Below are positions 46,999 through 57,562 of a stretch of DNA of 64,000 nucleotides, piece by piece. The stretch lies in assembly GCF_900454895.1 (NCBI RefSeq), contig NZ_UGTA01000001.1:868001-932000 (forward strand), written 5' to 3'. How positions within the stretch are numbered: position 1 is the stretch's first letter; each line of letters starts with the position of its first letter. The position numbers were made by a program, and so were the translations under genes. Under the pieces are notes generated by a model. That model was not told the DNA's origin. It made no database searches and saw only the letters and a list, made by a program, of their open reading frames with translations. The stretch is from Phocoenobacter uteri (GTDB lineage Bacteria > Pseudomonadota > Gammaproteobacteria > Enterobacterales > Pasteurellaceae).

Positions 46999-47293
46999 TC
47001 AATTTATTATTAGCCCATTCCAACATTTCTGGGTTCACTGTTTTTAACATATTTGAACCACGCGTAACCGTTGCAATACTGGTGTTTAACACTTTTTGAA
47101 TATCACGTTGTGATAAATTCTTTTCCAAAAGTAAGCGGATTACCTGTACTCTTAATCCTAATGAATTACGCTCTTCAATAGTTAAAAGCATTGATAATAC
47201 TTCTTCTAGTTTATCCTCAATAACAGCTTGTTTTAATAAATCCATAAACTTTTGCCAAGCTTGTGGATCTTTTAATGCAAAAAATTCTTTCAT
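46985..47293 (-). CDS. trpR: Trp operon repressor TrpR
   Basis: A 102-residue helical dimeric repressor that binds operators when loaded with L-tryptophan. The helix-turn-helix is NLSQRDIQKVLNTSIATVTRGSN, and the corepressor-pocket region LLTIEERNSLGLRVQVIRLLLE is intact. It would control trp biosynthetic genes elsewhere. Followed with overlap by mtgA. Confidence 0.94.
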   Translation of the reverse strand: MKEFFALKDPQAWQKFMDLLKQAVIEDKLEEVLSMLLTIEERNSLGLRVQVIRLLLEKNLSQRDIQKVLNTSIATVTRGSNMLKTVNPEMLEWANNKLNDKS

Positions 47294-47308
47294 TGTCGTT
47301 AATTTCTA

Positions 47309-47935
47309 TTATTTTTTAATTCGCTGATCATCAATTTCAGCCCCCTCTGGCACAGTAAACTTAAATACATCTTTATCTACTTGGTTTGAGATATTTTTCA
47401 ATAAATAAAGGTTACTCTGCCCCGTTTTTTCAATTGTACTAAATCCTTTTAAGACGCCATTTTTTGTTATTCTAATATCAAATTGTTCAATACCACTGTG
47501 CTTAGAAAGCGGTTTTAAAACAAAATTATCCATTTCTTGGGTAACGTCATATTGTTTCCAATTTTTTGGTTCATTATTTGTTAATAATACAAAAGGCGTA
47601 TCCGTGACCACATTTTCTAACCAATTCACTGTGACTTGAGAAACAAAAGGATCATAAAACCATAAATTTTTACCGTCCGAAATAATCTCATTCTCTTGCG
47701 GTGTTTTTACATCCATTTTAAATAAATTTGGACGCTTCACTTGGAATGTTCCTTCACCTTCCTGAATGATATTACCTTTTACAGAACGGACAATTTGTGA
47801 AAAATCGGCTTTGTATTGTGATACTAAACTCAAACGTTTTTGTAATTCAGTTTCAGCTTGCGTATTTGCAAATACAACCCCTGTGAATAATGCTAATTTT
47901 AGCACAGAAAATATTTTAATAAATGAATTGTTCAA
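47309..47935 (-). CDS. lolA: Outer-membrane lipoprotein carrier LolA
   Basis: 208 residues. The start is a TTG (47933-47935): AAGGAG stands 6 bases upstream and there is no ATG in the signal peptide region, so the rare start seems real. A Sec signal peptide ends near residue 27 (VFANTQA). The mature domain shows the LolA features [35 protein letters not shown]. It ferries lipoproteins from LolCDE to LolB across the periplasm. It follows sapD by 56 bp and may be read through from the sap genes. Confidence 0.92.
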   Translation of the reverse strand: MNNSFIKIFSVLKLALFTGVVFANTQAETELQKRLSLVSQYKADFSQIVRSVKGNIIQEGEGTFQVKRPNLFKMDVKTPQENEIISDGKNLWFYDPFVSQVTVNWLENVVTDTPFVLLTNNEPKNWKQYDVTQEMDNFVLKPLSKHSGIEQFDIRITKNGVLKGFSTIEKTGQSNLYLLKNISNQVDKDVFKFTVPEGAEIDDQRIKK

Positions 47936-47991
47936 TTTTTATCTCCTTAATAAGTGATTTCCCTTTGATTATCTTAAACGTGAATAGTTCA

Positions 47992-49020
47992 TTATTCATT
48001 TGTGAAAATAGGCGTTGATTGTATCTGTTGTAATTGCTTATTTCCCTGAAAATTCAATGGATAATAGCATGCAAATTCACGTTGTTTGATACGATGCAAT
48101 GGTGGTTTTACAATACATTGTTTTTGTGCAAAAGGACAACGTCGTCCCATTCTACACCCTGCATAAATATGACTTAATGTTGGCGTTGCACCTTTTAAAG
48201 AATTTAATTTTCCTTTAAAAGGTAATGGTTGTGAAAAATCAGGCACACTATGCAATAAAGCCGAAGTATAAGGATGATAAGGATTCGCCATTACTTGCTC
48301 CTTAGCACCAATTTCCACATTTTGACCACAATACAAGATATTAAAGGAATCCACCCATTTATGTATACCTAAAATATCATTACTTGCTAATAAAATTGAA
48401 GTGCCTAAATTTTTATTCATACTCGATAACAAACGATAAATTTGAAGCTCTGTTGTCGGTTCCATCATCGTCGTTGGTTCATCAGCAACCAATAAACGAG
48501 GTTTATTTGCCACCGCCATCGCAATCATCACTTTTTGGGCTTCACCATTGGTCAAATCTATCGGATAACTGTTCATTATACTGTTATGATCTTTAATACC
48601 AACTCGATGTAATAACTCAATCGCTTTTTTCTTTTTCCAGCCAATATACTTCCACCATTTTCCAGTAAAACGAATACAACGAATCAGCTGTTTTCCAATG
48701 GTTTCGCTTGGATCTAAACTTTCACGAGGTTTTTGTAAAATCATTGAAATATCATCTTTAATCAACTTTCTGCGTTGATAACGAGATAATTTCAAAAGTT
48801 CCACATTATCAAAACGAAAACGATCCGCTTTAATAATCCAGTCGTCCCTTTCCATTCCACAAATTACTTTAATAATCAAACTCTTACCTGAGCCTGATTC
48901 ACCCACTAGACCACAAATCTCGCCTTTTTCTAAGGTTAAATTGACGTTGTCAATCATTCTGACATAACCATTAGGCGTTTTAAGATCTATGGTTAAGTGA
49001 CGAATATCTAATAATGCCAT
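47992..49020 (-). CDS. sapD: Peptide transport system ATP-binding protein SapD
   Basis: A 342-residue ABC ATPase of the Opp/Dpp group. Walker A is GESGSGKS (40-47), a signature-like region is LTNGEAQKVMIAMA (LTNGE in place of LSGGQ, as in SapD proteins), Walker B is LLVADEPTTMM, and the C-terminal oligopeptide-binding CxxxxxC region has GCRMGRRCPFAQKQC. It powers uptake of antimicrobial peptides, and in nontypeable Haemophilus also supports haem and potassium acquisition. The next gene is lolA; the usual sapF is absent here. Confidence 0.93.
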   Translation of the reverse strand: MALLDIRHLTIDLKTPNGYVRMIDNVNLTLEKGEICGLVGESGSGKSLIIKVICGMERDDWIIKADRFRFDNVELLKLSRYQRRKLIKDDISMILQKPRESLDPSETIGKQLIRCIRFTGKWWKYIGWKKKKAIELLHRVGIKDHNSIMNSYPIDLTNGEAQKVMIAMAVANKPRLLVADEPTTMMEPTTELQIYRLLSSMNKNLGTSILLASNDILGIHKWVDSFNILYCGQNVEIGAKEQVMANPYHPYTSALLHSVPDFSQPLPFKGKLNSLKGATPTLSHIYAGCRMGRRCPFAQKQCIVKPPLHRIKQREFACYYPLNFQGNKQLQQIQSTPIFTNE

Positions 49021-49038
49021 AAATAATTCAACCTCAAT

Positions 49039-49926
49039 CTAGTAACGGTAATTTTCCAACACACGAATAATGCCATTACTCAGCATTCTCACGATTAAAA
49101 TAACCATTACAATAGTAATCCCCGGTAAAAAGACCGTCCAAGGTGCAATATAAACTAACTCTATTGAATCCCTGATCATCGCACCCCATTCTGGTGTTGG
49201 ATATTGAGCACCTAATGAAATAAAACTTAACGCACTAATATCCAAAATCGCTAATACAAAAATATGAGATAACTCTTTAACTGCAATCGCCGTCAAATTT
49301 GGCAGTACAACTAACTTAACCAAATCCCAACGTGTTGCACCGTCCAATCGCAATGTAACCACATATTCTTTTTTCAATTCTTGTTGAGTCAACAAATAAA
49401 TTTTATGAATAAAATGAGGCAACATCGCTAAAAATATCGCCAGCATTGCATTAACTAAACTTGCCTCTAATAAAATTGCAATAATAATAGCAATCAGTAA
49501 TGTTGGAGTAACTAAAAACGTATCAAATAAGTGGTTTACGATAGAAAAATAAGAATGTGCTTTAGTACCCGCCAACACACCAATTATGCCGCCAATAATC
49601 GCAATTGCAAAAGTAATCAGTAATGCTGAACCAGCTGTATAATAAAAGCCATATAAAATTCGGCTAAAAATATCACGTCCAAGATCATCCGTACCAAAAA
49701 AATGTTGCACTTGCCCCACAGTACTCCACGACGGTGGCAATAATTCCAATCCAACAAATTGTTCGTGAGCGGAGTAAGGAGCAATTAAATAACCAAAAAA
49801 AATTAAAAAAAGTAAAATCAGAAAAAGATACACGCTAATTAAAGCCATAATATCTTTTCTTAAACTTTTCCAAAAATTAGCAATGTATGCCATTTCTCTA
49901 AATTGTTCTAAATTTTTATCTAACAT
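49039..49926 (-). CDS. sapC: Peptide transport permease SapC
   Basis: A 295-residue binding-protein-dependent permease with a cytoplasmic N-terminal segment, about six transmembrane helices, and the DppC/OppC-type features FFGTDDLGRDIFSRILYG and the EAA loop region VTLRLDGATRWDLVKLVVLPNL. Its ATG overlaps the end of sapB by 11 bases. With SapB it forms the membrane channel of the Sap importer. Confidence 0.93.
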   Translation of the reverse strand: MLDKNLEQFREMAYIANFWKSLRKDIMALISVYLFLILLFLIFFGYLIAPYSAHEQFVGLELLPPSWSTVGQVQHFFGTDDLGRDIFSRILYGFYYTAGSALLITFAIAIIGGIIGVLAGTKAHSYFSIVNHLFDTFLVTPTLLIAIIIAILLEASLVNAMLAIFLAMLPHFIHKIYLLTQQELKKEYVVTLRLDGATRWDLVKLVVLPNLTAIAVKELSHIFVLAILDISALSFISLGAQYPTPEWGAMIRDSIELVYIAPWTVFLPGITIVMVILIVRMLSNGIIRVLENYRY

Positions 49927-50884
49927 ACCATTCTTTCTTATTTGAAGGATCTAACAAGGTTGTAATGAAACTTGCCAAAATATCTACAATCAATACAAAA
50001 ACACCAATTACAATAACTCCAACAGAGACAGCATTATAATCTTGTACCGCCACAGCATTGATTAACCAGCGACCAATTCCTCCCCAACTTACAACATTTT
50101 CAACTAACATCGCAAATGCGAAAATCAACGTAATATTACGGGCAAATTGTGGAATAATCGGTGGAAGTGTATTACACACAATATGACGTCGCCAAATTTT
50201 AAAACCTGACCAACCTCGAATTTGAGCAACCTGCACGTAATTCTGCTTCATCACAAAGTTAGCTTGCTCATTAGTCATTCTCATTACCTCTAAGGTCGCG
50301 GGGATCGCGAGAATCAAGGTCGGTAACGCAAGGTGGTGTGCCAAACTCTGCGTAATTTTTAATTTATATTCTATATCCACATCCACTAAAAACATATCTA
50401 ATAATTTAAAATGGGTAATAGTTGGAATTTCATAAATAGGATGAATTTCGCCTACCGCTGCAACTTCCCATTGGTTTATCGATGCATAATAAAGCAATAC
50501 AATTGCCAACCAAAATACAGGAAGGGCCAAGCTTAACGATCCTAACATTGTAAGAAACTTACCAATAACATTGCGTGTATTATAAGAAGCGAGAAAACCT
50601 AATGGAATCCCAAATAATAAAGAGAGTAACGTTGTTGAAATACATAAAGAAAGTGTAGCAGGAAAAACACGTAGAATTTGATTAAACAACGGCTCTCCTG
50701 ATGTATAGCTCACACCAAAATCACCTTGTAATAAAGATTGTAAATAGTGCCAGTAAGATAGTAGGCTATCATCATAAATTAAAAGATTAAGAGGATCTTT
50801 TAATAAAATATAATAGCTCATTATTGATAAAATCAATAAAGTTACAATAATCCAAAATAATTTGCGAATTAAAACAAATAACAT
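49916..50884 (-). CDS. sapB: Peptide transport permease SapB
   Basis: A 322-residue permease of the DppB/OppB type with about six transmembrane helices. The EAA-type loop is NYVQVAQIRGWSGFKIWRRHIVCNTLPPIIPQ. Its ATG lies 9 bases downstream of the sapA stop codon, and it overlaps sapC at its 3' end, so sapA-B-C-D are tightly coupled. Confidence 0.93.
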   Translation of the reverse strand: MLFVLIRKLFWIIVTLLILSIMSYYILLKDPLNLLIYDDSLLSYWHYLQSLLQGDFGVSYTSGEPLFNQILRVFPATLSLCISTTLLSLLFGIPLGFLASYNTRNVIGKFLTMLGSLSLALPVFWLAIVLLYYASINQWEVAAVGEIHPIYEIPTITHFKLLDMFLVDVDIEYKLKITQSLAHHLALPTLILAIPATLEVMRMTNEQANFVMKQNYVQVAQIRGWSGFKIWRRHIVCNTLPPIIPQFARNITLIFAFAMLVENVVSWGGIGRWLINAVAVQDYNAVSVGVIVIGVFVLIVDILASFITTLLDPSNKKEWYVR

Positions 50885-50893
50885 ATTTTTCTT

Positions 50894-52600
50894 CTATTTC
50901 TGTTTCGATAAAACTAATTCTAATTGTGATAAATTTACTCGTCCAAAAGGTGTTATTTTCACATTTTTGACTCTATCGCTCACAACTAAAACACGATTAA
51001 CATTCACTAAAGGTAAAATAGGCAACACTTCGCGTAATCGTTTTTCTATAACTTGATATAACTTAGCTCGTTGCTTACTATCCTCATTGGTTCTTGCTTG
51101 AAGCAATAACGAATCTAATTCCGTATCACACCAATTCGCTAAATTAGTGATCGAAAACTGCGAACGACAACCTAAAATTGCAGATAAAAAGTTATCTGGA
51201 TCATAATTATTCGCTAACCAACCCGTCAAAATCATATCATAATCCGCTGTACGGTTATCCAATTGCTGAACCAAAAATGCACGGTTTACTTGACGAATAT
51301 CAACACTTATTCCTACTTTAGCCAAATCATATTTTATCAACTCAGCCATTTTTAATGGATGTAAATTATAAACGTGCTTTTCATCCAATACCCAAAGTTT
51401 CAAAGAAGCGGTCATATTTTTTTCATTTTTTGCAAAATCAGAATAGTTAGTATTCCGCTCACGTTGTTCCACTAATTTATCTGAAAATAATGCTGCGGGT
51501 AATATATTATTTGTCACACGAGCCGTTCCATAGAATAACTGACGGTTTAAACGATCACGATCTATCGCATTCACTATCGTCTGACGTAGTGTAATATCGT
51601 TCATTTTCTCGCTTTGAAAATTAAATGCTAAAAATGAAAGATTCGCCCCTTCTGTATTGATAATATCCCCATCTAAAATAGATGATAGCTGGCTTGGCTC
51701 AGGAAAAGCAGAAATATCACACTCTTTATTTAAGAATTTAGCCATTCTTCCCGTACTACTGGTTGAAAAATCAATCACTACATTTTCAATATTTGCTTTT
51801 TTACCCCAATAATTTTCATTTTTTTGTAAACGAACATAATTATTATGCACATAATTTTTGAGCTGATAAACACCTGTTCCGACAGGCAATGTATCAAGCT
51901 GTGCAAGATTATTATCTGCACTCAACTGCAAGGCATACTCTTTGGATAAAATAACTGCATATTGACTCGCAAGATGGGCAAGTAAAGAGGCATCCGGCTC
52001 AGTTAGGGTTATTTTTACAACATACTTAGAGGGTGCGGTGATACTCGAAATTTTACTTTTCAAGTTAATACTTTCAAAATAAGGAAAGTGCGTGCGTCTT
52101 GCCTTAGTTTGGAAAACATCATTATTATAATTTTTCTTTCTATATTTAGGTGTATCAAGGTTATTTAATTCAGGTAAATCAGCAGTTCGCCCCATCACTC
52201 GATTTAAAGAAAAAAGTACATCCTCCGCATTAAAATCACGACTTGGATTAAACCAATTTGTGGTATGAAATTGAACCTTTTTACGCAAATAAAATGTAAT
52301 TTCTAAACCATCATCACTCACTTTATAACTTTTTGCTAAGGCTGGTTTTAAACGATTATTTTGAGAATCAAATTCAACCAATTTATCATAAATTTGCTCC
52401 GTGACGACATTCATATTCGTCCCCACATCTGCTTTTTGTGGATCAAATGAAAATCCCAACGAATTGGTACAATACACTAAACTTTTTGCTAATAATTTTT
52501 CAGGTATTCTCGGTGCCGCATTTAAGTGAAAACTTACCCCTAAAATTGCAAAAAATAAACATAATTTGACCGCTTGTTTTTTCATACTACCACTTTTCAT
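50894..52600 (-). CDS. sapA: Periplasmic peptide-binding protein SapA
   Basis: A 568-residue family 5 solute-binding protein. A Sec signal peptide ends about residue 29 (LNAAP), and the domain starts with LVYCTNSLGFSFDPQK. It binds host antimicrobial peptides, and haem in Haemophilus, and passes them to SapBC. Two ATGs are possible, at 52598-52600 and 52583-52585; neither has a strong ribosome site, so the N-terminus is uncertain by five residues. An uptake signal with a perfect core encodes part of the signal peptide (KQAVKL). Confidence 0.93.
   Translation of the reverse strand: MKSGSMKKQAVKLCLFFAILGVSFHLNAAPRIPEKLLAKSLVYCTNSLGFSFDPQKADVGTNMNVVTEQIYDKLVEFDSQNNRLKPALAKSYKVSDDGLEITFYLRKKVQFHTTNWFNPSRDFNAEDVLFSLNRVMGRTADLPELNNLDTPKYRKKNYNNDVFQTKARRTHFPYFESINLKSKISSITAPSKYVVKITLTEPDASLLAHLASQYAVILSKEYALQLSADNNLAQLDTLPVGTGVYQLKNYVHNNYVRLQKNENYWGKKANIENVVIDFSTSSTGRMAKFLNKECDISAFPEPSQLSSILDGDIINTEGANLSFLAFNFQSEKMNDITLRQTIVNAIDRDRLNRQLFYGTARVTNNILPAALFSDKLVEQRERNTNYSDFAKNEKNMTASLKLWVLDEKHVYNLHPLKMAELIKYDLAKVGISVDIRQVNRAFLVQQLDNRTADYDMILTGWLANNYDPDNFLSAILGCRSQFSITNLANWCDTELDSLLLQARTNEDSKQRAKLYQVIEKRLREVLPILPLVNVNRVLVVSDRVKNVKITPFGRVNLSQLELVLSKQK
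52568..52577 (-). repeat. DNA uptake signal sequence, perfect core within sapA
   Basis: GACCGCTTGT, exact reverse complement of ACAAGCGGTC, in frame over the SapA signal peptide codons. The adjoining TTTTTTGCAATTTT is the arm. Confidence 0.75.
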
Positions 52601-52847
52601 TTAATTCTTTAAATTCATAAACTTATTACTAAGTTAAATTTTATCAAAATAGTTAATAAACATTCAATTTAAAACTTAAAATGTTCTATATTTAACCAAC
52701 TTAATCAAACTTATTCACTTAATCTTTAATTAAGGGGTGGAATCATACTATTAAAATGCTAAAATGGAAACTTGTGTTTACAATTTTAGATAAGAGATGA
52801 CTTAATAAAAAATCTTCTTTATCCCCATTAAATACAGGAATTATATA

Positions 52848-54200
52848 ATGATCCAACTATCCGTTGCAAAATTTGGTGGCACAAGCGTTGCGAACTTTGA
52901 GGCAATGTCTGCTTGTGCCAATGTTATTGCCTCTGACAAAAATACCCGTGTTGTTATTCTTTCTGCCTCCGCAGGAATTACGGACTTTTTAGTTGAACTT
53001 GCTGCTGGATGCGAACTTTCCCAACGTAAAATTATTCTAGATAAAGTTTGCCAAATCCAATATAACATCATCAATCAATTACAGTCTCCAGACGCCGTTC
53101 TAAATCAAATTGAATTATTACTCAAACACATTGAAAGCCTTGCTGAATCAGCGAGCCTTGCAACATCTCCAGCTTTAACAGATGAACTAATAAGCCACGG
53201 TGAAATGATGTCTACCCTCATATTCACACAGCTTCTAAAAGAACAAAACATTCCTGCTGTTTGGGTAGATGTTCGAGAAATTGTAGCAACAAATGATTGC
53301 TATGGAAAAGCATCTCCTGATGATATAAAAACAAAAAAACAAGCTCAGCAAATTATTCTCCCTCTTATTCAAGAGCAAAAAGTTGTTATCACACAAGGCT
53401 TTATTGGACGAGATCCAAATGGTAAAACCACAACGTTAGGACGTGGTGGGAGTGACTACTCAGCAGCTCTACTTGCTGAAGTATTAGACGCAAAAGATGT
53501 ACTAATTTGGACGGACGTTGCAGGTATTTATACCACCGATCCGCGTGTAGTAAAAGATGCTAAACGCATTGAAACAATCAGCTTTAATGAAGCAGCAGAA
53601 ATGGCAACATTTGGAGCAAAAGTATTACACCCAGCTACTTTATTACCCGCCGTTCGTAGTAATATTCCCGTATTTGTTGGCTCAAGTAAAGCACCTGAAC
53701 AAGGTGGAACTTGGGTAACCAAAGATCCGCAACCGCGCCCAACATTCCGAGCAATTGCACTACGCCGTAATCAAACCTTAGTGACCTTATCAAGTTTAGG
53801 TATGTTCCACGCCAAAGGATTTTTGGCAAATATCTTTAATGTACTAGAAAAACATAAAATTTCTGTCGATGTGATTACAACTTCTGAAATCAGTGTTGCT
53901 TTAACCTTAGATAAAAAAGGGTCAACATCACAGAGTGAAATTTTATCAAAATCAGTAATTGATGAACTGAGCCAATATTGTCGAGTTCAAATTGAAAAAC
54001 AACTGGCGTTAATCGCCATCGTTGGCAATAGCTTACATACCAAAAAAGGTATTGCTAAAGATCTCTTTAACGAGTTAGAAAATTATAATATTCGTCTGAT
54101 TAGTTATGGGGCAAGTACCAATAATATTTGTATGTTAGTAAACGATGATGAAGTGGATCATATTGTAAAAGGCTTACATTATTCCCTTTTTAAATCGTAA
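52848..54200 (+). CDS. lysC: Aspartokinase III (lysine-sensitive type)
   Basis: A 450-residue monofunctional aspartate kinase, length as E. coli LysC (449). The kinase motif KFGGTS is at 8-13, TTLGRGGSDYSA near 195-206, and the C-terminal half carries two ACT regulatory domains (VTLSSLGMFHAKGFLANIF and ALIAIVGNSLHTKKG). It opens the pathway to lysine, diaminopimelate, threonine and methionine. There is no homoserine dehydrogenase fusion. The 247-bp upstream gap shows no lysine riboswitch. Convergent with lexA, with a shared terminator. Confidence 0.94.
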   Translation: MIQLSVAKFGGTSVANFEAMSACANVIASDKNTRVVILSASAGITDFLVELAAGCELSQRKIILDKVCQIQYNIINQLQSPDAVLNQIELLLKHIESLAESASLATSPALTDELISHGEMMSTLIFTQLLKEQNIPAVWVDVREIVATNDCYGKASPDDIKTKKQAQQIILPLIQEQKVVITQGFIGRDPNGKTTTLGRGGSDYSAALLAEVLDAKDVLIWTDVAGIYTTDPRVVKDAKRIETISFNEAAEMATFGAKVLHPATLLPAVRSNIPVFVGSSKAPEQGGTWVTKDPQPRPTFRAIALRRNQTLVTLSSLGMFHAKGFLANIFNVLEKHKISVDVITTSEISVALTLDKKGSTSQSEILSKSVIDELSQYCRVQIEKQLALIAIVGNSLHTKKGIAKDLFNELENYNIRLISYGASTNNICMLVNDDEVDHIVKGLHYSLFKS

Positions 54201-54218
54201 GCTAGTCATAGAAAACAA

Positions 54219-54246
54219 TTAAGGGCAAATAAAAATTTGCCCTTAA
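54219..54246. terminator. Terminator between convergent lysC and lexA
   Basis: TTAAGGGCAAAT (54219-54230) pairs perfectly with ATTTGCCCTTAA (54235-54246), 12 bp with an AAAA loop. The flanks are short T or A runs only, but position and symmetry fit a bidirectional terminator. Confidence 0.7.
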
Positions 54247-54265
54247 CTTCTTCTAATGTAAATTA

Positions 54266-54889
54266 TTACATCCACGCATTATTACGAATAACCCCAACGG
54301 CTAAACCTTCAATCTCAATATATTGAGTGCTAGGATCAACGACAATAACATCTAACTCATCATTTTCTGGATGTAAATAAATCATTTTGCCTTTCTTTTC
54401 AAGACGTTTCACTGTCACTTCATCATCAATTCGAGCAACCACAACTTGCCCATTACGAACAGCACTGGTTTTATGAACAGCTAAAAGATCACCATCTAAA
54501 ATCCCTACATTGATCATTGAATTCCCATTTACTCTTAAAAGATAATCTGCATTTGGTGAAAACATTGCTCCGTCAATTGGATAGTGATTTTCAATATTTT
54601 CAATGGCTAAAATAGGTTCTCCTGCTGCTACTTGTCCCACTAAAGGTAAACCCTCTTCCTGCTCTTCTTCTACAACTAATAATTTAATTCCTCTAGACGT
54701 ACCAGATAAAATTTCAATATAGCCTTTACGAGCAAGAGCTTTTAAATGCTCCTCTGCTGCATTAGGGGATTTAAAACCAATTTCACGGGCAATTTCTACG
54801 CGTGTTGGTGGCATACCAGTTTCTTCAATTTGAGATTTTACAAAATCAAAAATTTGTTGTTGACGTTGAGTTAAAGGTTGATGTTGCAT
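54266..54889 (-). CDS. lexA: SOS repressor LexA
   Basis: A 207-residue repressor. N-terminal winged helix-turn-helix ([28 protein letters not shown], about 29-56), the self-cleavage site Ala89-Gly90 in QVAAGEP, and the S24-like peptidase dyad Ser124 and Lys161. RecA filaments trigger cleavage and induce repair genes. Two LexA boxes lie upstream, so it is self-regulated. Divergent from plsB, the usual gammaproteobacterial arrangement. Confidence 0.96.
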   Translation of the reverse strand: MQHQPLTQRQQQIFDFVKSQIEETGMPPTRVEIAREIGFKSPNAAEEHLKALARKGYIEILSGTSRGIKLLVVEEEQEEGLPLVGQVAAGEPILAIENIENHYPIDGAMFSPNADYLLRVNGNSMINVGILDGDLLAVHKTSAVRNGQVVVARIDDEVTVKRLEKKGKMIYLHPENDELDVIVVDPSTQYIEIEGLAVGVIRNNAWM

Positions 54890-54904
54890 AAAAATCTCTC
54901 CTAC

Positions 54905-54920
54905 CTGTTTTTATATACAG
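54905..54920. promoter_or_regulatory. LexA (SOS) box 1
   Basis: CTGTTTTTATATACAG matches CTGT-N8-ACAG perfectly, with an AT-rich core as in the consensus. It ends 16 bases before the lexA ATG. Confidence 0.9.
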
Positions 54921-54927
54921 AAAATCA

Positions 54928-54943
54928 TTGGCATTATATACAG
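54928..54943. promoter_or_regulatory. LexA (SOS) box 2, degenerate
   Basis: TTGG-CATTATAT-ACAG has one perfect half-site and two mismatches in the other. It lies 7 bp from box 1, like the paired boxes of E. coli lexA. Confidence 0.6.
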
Positions 54944-55038
54944 TATGAAGATATTTGCAACTAAGAATTTAAAGATAAAAATAAATTTTTATGTTATGAT
55001 TGCGTTGTTTTATTTCCACTTATATCAAGGATTTATAC

Positions 55039-57453
55039 ATGTCTAAATTACGTTGTTTTTATCATAAGATATTGCGTCTTCCTCTTTCTTTAATGGTAAA
55101 ATCTCGCACTATTCCTCAGAATCCAGCCAATGAATTAGGATTAGACTTAACACAATCAATAATTTATGTTCTGCCTTATAGCTCACAAACAGATGTTTTG
55201 ATTTTACAAAAACACTGTCAAAAATTAGGGCTACCAGATCCACTAGAAACCAACAATATTAACGGTCAACAATTACCTCGTTTTGTTTTCTTAGAGCAAA
55301 ATCATTGCTTATTTAAACCAAAAGAAGCCAATAAAGCACAGGCTATCTTCAATCAATATTTAAGTTTACACCGAGATGATAAAAGCTTAAATGTGCAAGT
55401 CATCCCTGTTTCCGTACTTTGGGGACGTGCACCAGGTAAAGAAAACAGTGCAAAACTACGTTCTTTGGGCTTTTTCCAACGTTTAATTGCAATGATTTGG
55501 TTTGGACGTGATAATTTTGTCCGTTTCTCCCAAGCGGTTTCATTACGCTATATGGCAGATGAACACGGCTCAGATACTAAAATTGCGCATAAACTGTCTC
55601 GTGTGGCAAAAATGCACTTTTCAAAACAACGCTACTCGGCAACAGGTCCACAATTACCGAACCGCCAAGCAATGTTTAATAAATTACTACAAACACCAAG
55701 CATTTTAGCTGCGATTGAAGAAGAGGCAAAAAAACCAAAAAGCTCGCCTGAAAAAGCACGCAAAGAAGCAGAAAAAATGATGAATGAGATTGCAGCAAAA
55801 GTAAACCATAATAGTTTGCGTGTTGCCGATCGTTCATTAAGCTGGCTTTGGAATAAGCTTTATCAAGGTATTACTGTTGAAAATGCGGATCGAGTGCGTA
55901 AATTAGCCTTAGAAGGACACGAAATTGTGTATGTACCTTGCCACCGTAGCCATATGGATTACTTATTACTTTCTTATTTGCTCTACCACGAAGGTTTAGT
56001 ACCACCACATATCGCCGCAGGTATTAACTTAAACTTCTGGCCAGCAGGTCCATTATTTAGAAGTTGGGGGGCATTCTTTATTCGCCGTACCTTTAATGGT
56101 AATCGTCTTTATTCAACCATTTTCCGTGAATATTTAGCAGAATTGTTCCATAGAGGCTATTCTGTTGAATACTTTATTGAAGGCGGTCGTTCTCGTACTG
56201 GTCGTTTACTTTCACCAAAAACAGGTATGATGGCAATGACACTACGAGCGGTGCAAGGTGCAACTCGCCCAATTTCTATCGTGCCAGTACATATTGGCTA
56301 CGAACACGTTTTAGAAGTGGATACTTATGCCAAAGAATTGCGTGGTGCGAAAAAAGAGAAAGAAAATGCCGCACTGGTATTTAGAGTTATTAAAAAATTA
56401 AGTAATCTTGGACAAGGTTTTGTAAACTTTGGCGAACCAATTCAACTTAATCATTACCTAAATGATCACTATCCTCAATGGAAAGAAGAATTTGGGCACG
56501 AACGCCCACAATGGTTTAACAATGCGGTAGGTGATGTGGCCAATTTAGTGATGGTGCATATTAACAATGCCGCTACCGTTAATTCAAAAAATTTAATCGG
56601 AACGGCTCTACTCAACTCTCGCCAACGTTCTTTAACCAAAGAGCAGTTACTTGAACAAGTAGAAAGTTACTTGCAATTATTAAGAAATGTCACTTATGCA
56701 ACGGACGTCACCCTACCAACTGAAAATGCAGAACAGTTATTAGAACACGTTATCAGCTTACCACGTTCTGGCATTTTAGTTGAAAAAGACAGCTTCGGTG
56801 AAATCGTACGTCTTGATCGTGAATCCGCAATCTTAATGACTTATTATCGTAATAATATTCAGCATTTAATGGTGTTACCGTCTTTAATTGCGAATATTGT
56901 GTTACATCACGAGGCGGTATCTAAGGATTTAGTTTTCCAAACGATCAAACAGATTTATCCATTCTTGAAAGCAGAGTTATTTTTACATTTTGATGAAAAT
57001 ACGTTGGATACGTATATTGAAGGCATTATCAATGAACTCACACAACAAAATGTTATTAAAAATGAAAATGATATGCTACTGATTAGCCGCTCACAAGTTC
57101 GTACTTTACAACTTTATTCAGCTGGAATCAGAGAACAATTACAACGCTACTACATTAGTTTAAGCGTGCTAATTGAGCAATCTGAGCTCAGCCATAAAGA
57201 ATTAGAGGCAAAAAGTTGCTCTATTGCACAACGTCTTTCTGTGCTACACGGTATCAATGCACCTGAATTCTTTGATAAAGCGTTATTCTCAACCTTTATT
57301 TCGAGCTTAAAAGCACAAGGCTATTTTGATAATGAAAATAAACCGAACATTGAAAAAGCCAAAGATACCATTACTTTACTGCAAAGTTTGATGTCCACTG
57401 AAATCCAATTTTCGATTCAAGGGGCAATGGCAAAATTAGATAATAATCTATAA
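55039..57453 (+). CDS. plsB: Glycerol-3-phosphate acyltransferase PlsB
   Basis: 804 residues (E. coli 807). I start it at ATG 55039, which has AAGGAT upstream; an in-frame TTG 39 bases earlier is rejected. The acyltransferase block is intact: [10 protein letters not shown] (H-x4-D), the GAFFIRR block, [11 protein letters not shown], and [11 protein letters not shown]. It puts the first acyl chain on glycerol 3-phosphate at the inner membrane. Shares its upstream region with lexA. A terminator follows. Confidence 0.96.
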   Translation: MSKLRCFYHKILRLPLSLMVKSRTIPQNPANELGLDLTQSIIYVLPYSSQTDVLILQKHCQKLGLPDPLETNNINGQQLPRFVFLEQNHCLFKPKEANKAQAIFNQYLSLHRDDKSLNVQVIPVSVLWGRAPGKENSAKLRSLGFFQRLIAMIWFGRDNFVRFSQAVSLRYMADEHGSDTKIAHKLSRVAKMHFSKQRYSATGPQLPNRQAMFNKLLQTPSILAAIEEEAKKPKSSPEKARKEAEKMMNEIAAKVNHNSLRVADRSLSWLWNKLYQGITVENADRVRKLALEGHEIVYVPCHRSHMDYLLLSYLLYHEGLVPPHIAAGINLNFWPAGPLFRSWGAFFIRRTFNGNRLYSTIFREYLAELFHRGYSVEYFIEGGRSRTGRLLSPKTGMMAMTLRAVQGATRPISIVPVHIGYEHVLEVDTYAKELRGAKKEKENAALVFRVIKKLSNLGQGFVNFGEPIQLNHYLNDHYPQWKEEFGHERPQWFNNAVGDVANLVMVHINNAATVNSKNLIGTALLNSRQRSLTKEQLLEQVESYLQLLRNVTYATDVTLPTENAEQLLEHVISLPRSGILVEKDSFGEIVRLDRESAILMTYYRNNIQHLMVLPSLIANIVLHHEAVSKDLVFQTIKQIYPFLKAELFLHFDENTLDTYIEGIINELTQQNVIKNENDMLLISRSQVRTLQLYSAGIREQLQRYYISLSVLIEQSELSHKELEAKSCSIAQRLSVLHGINAPEFFDKALFSTFISSLKAQGYFDNENKPNIEKAKDTITLLQSLMSTEIQFSIQGAMAKLDNNL

Positions 57454-57456
57454 TGG

Positions 57457-57490
57457 AAAAATGCTCTCGCTTTTATGTGAGAGCATTTTA
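57457..57490 (+). terminator. Intrinsic terminator of plsB
   Basis: ATGCTCTC (57461-57468) and GAGAGCAT (57479-57486) form an 8-bp stem followed by TTTTA. Confidence 0.75.
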
Positions 57491-57562
57491 TTTATAGAGG
57501 TTACATAAATTAACGACTCAACCTCAATAACCATTTGCTTTTTTATTTAATTCTATTTAAAA

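Noticed and set aside
52601..52847. Possible lysine riboswitch upstream of lysC
   Set aside because: The gap is AT-rich and lacks the conserved GC-rich helices and junction motifs of the L-box; no terminator or ribosome-site sequestering hairpin is seen.
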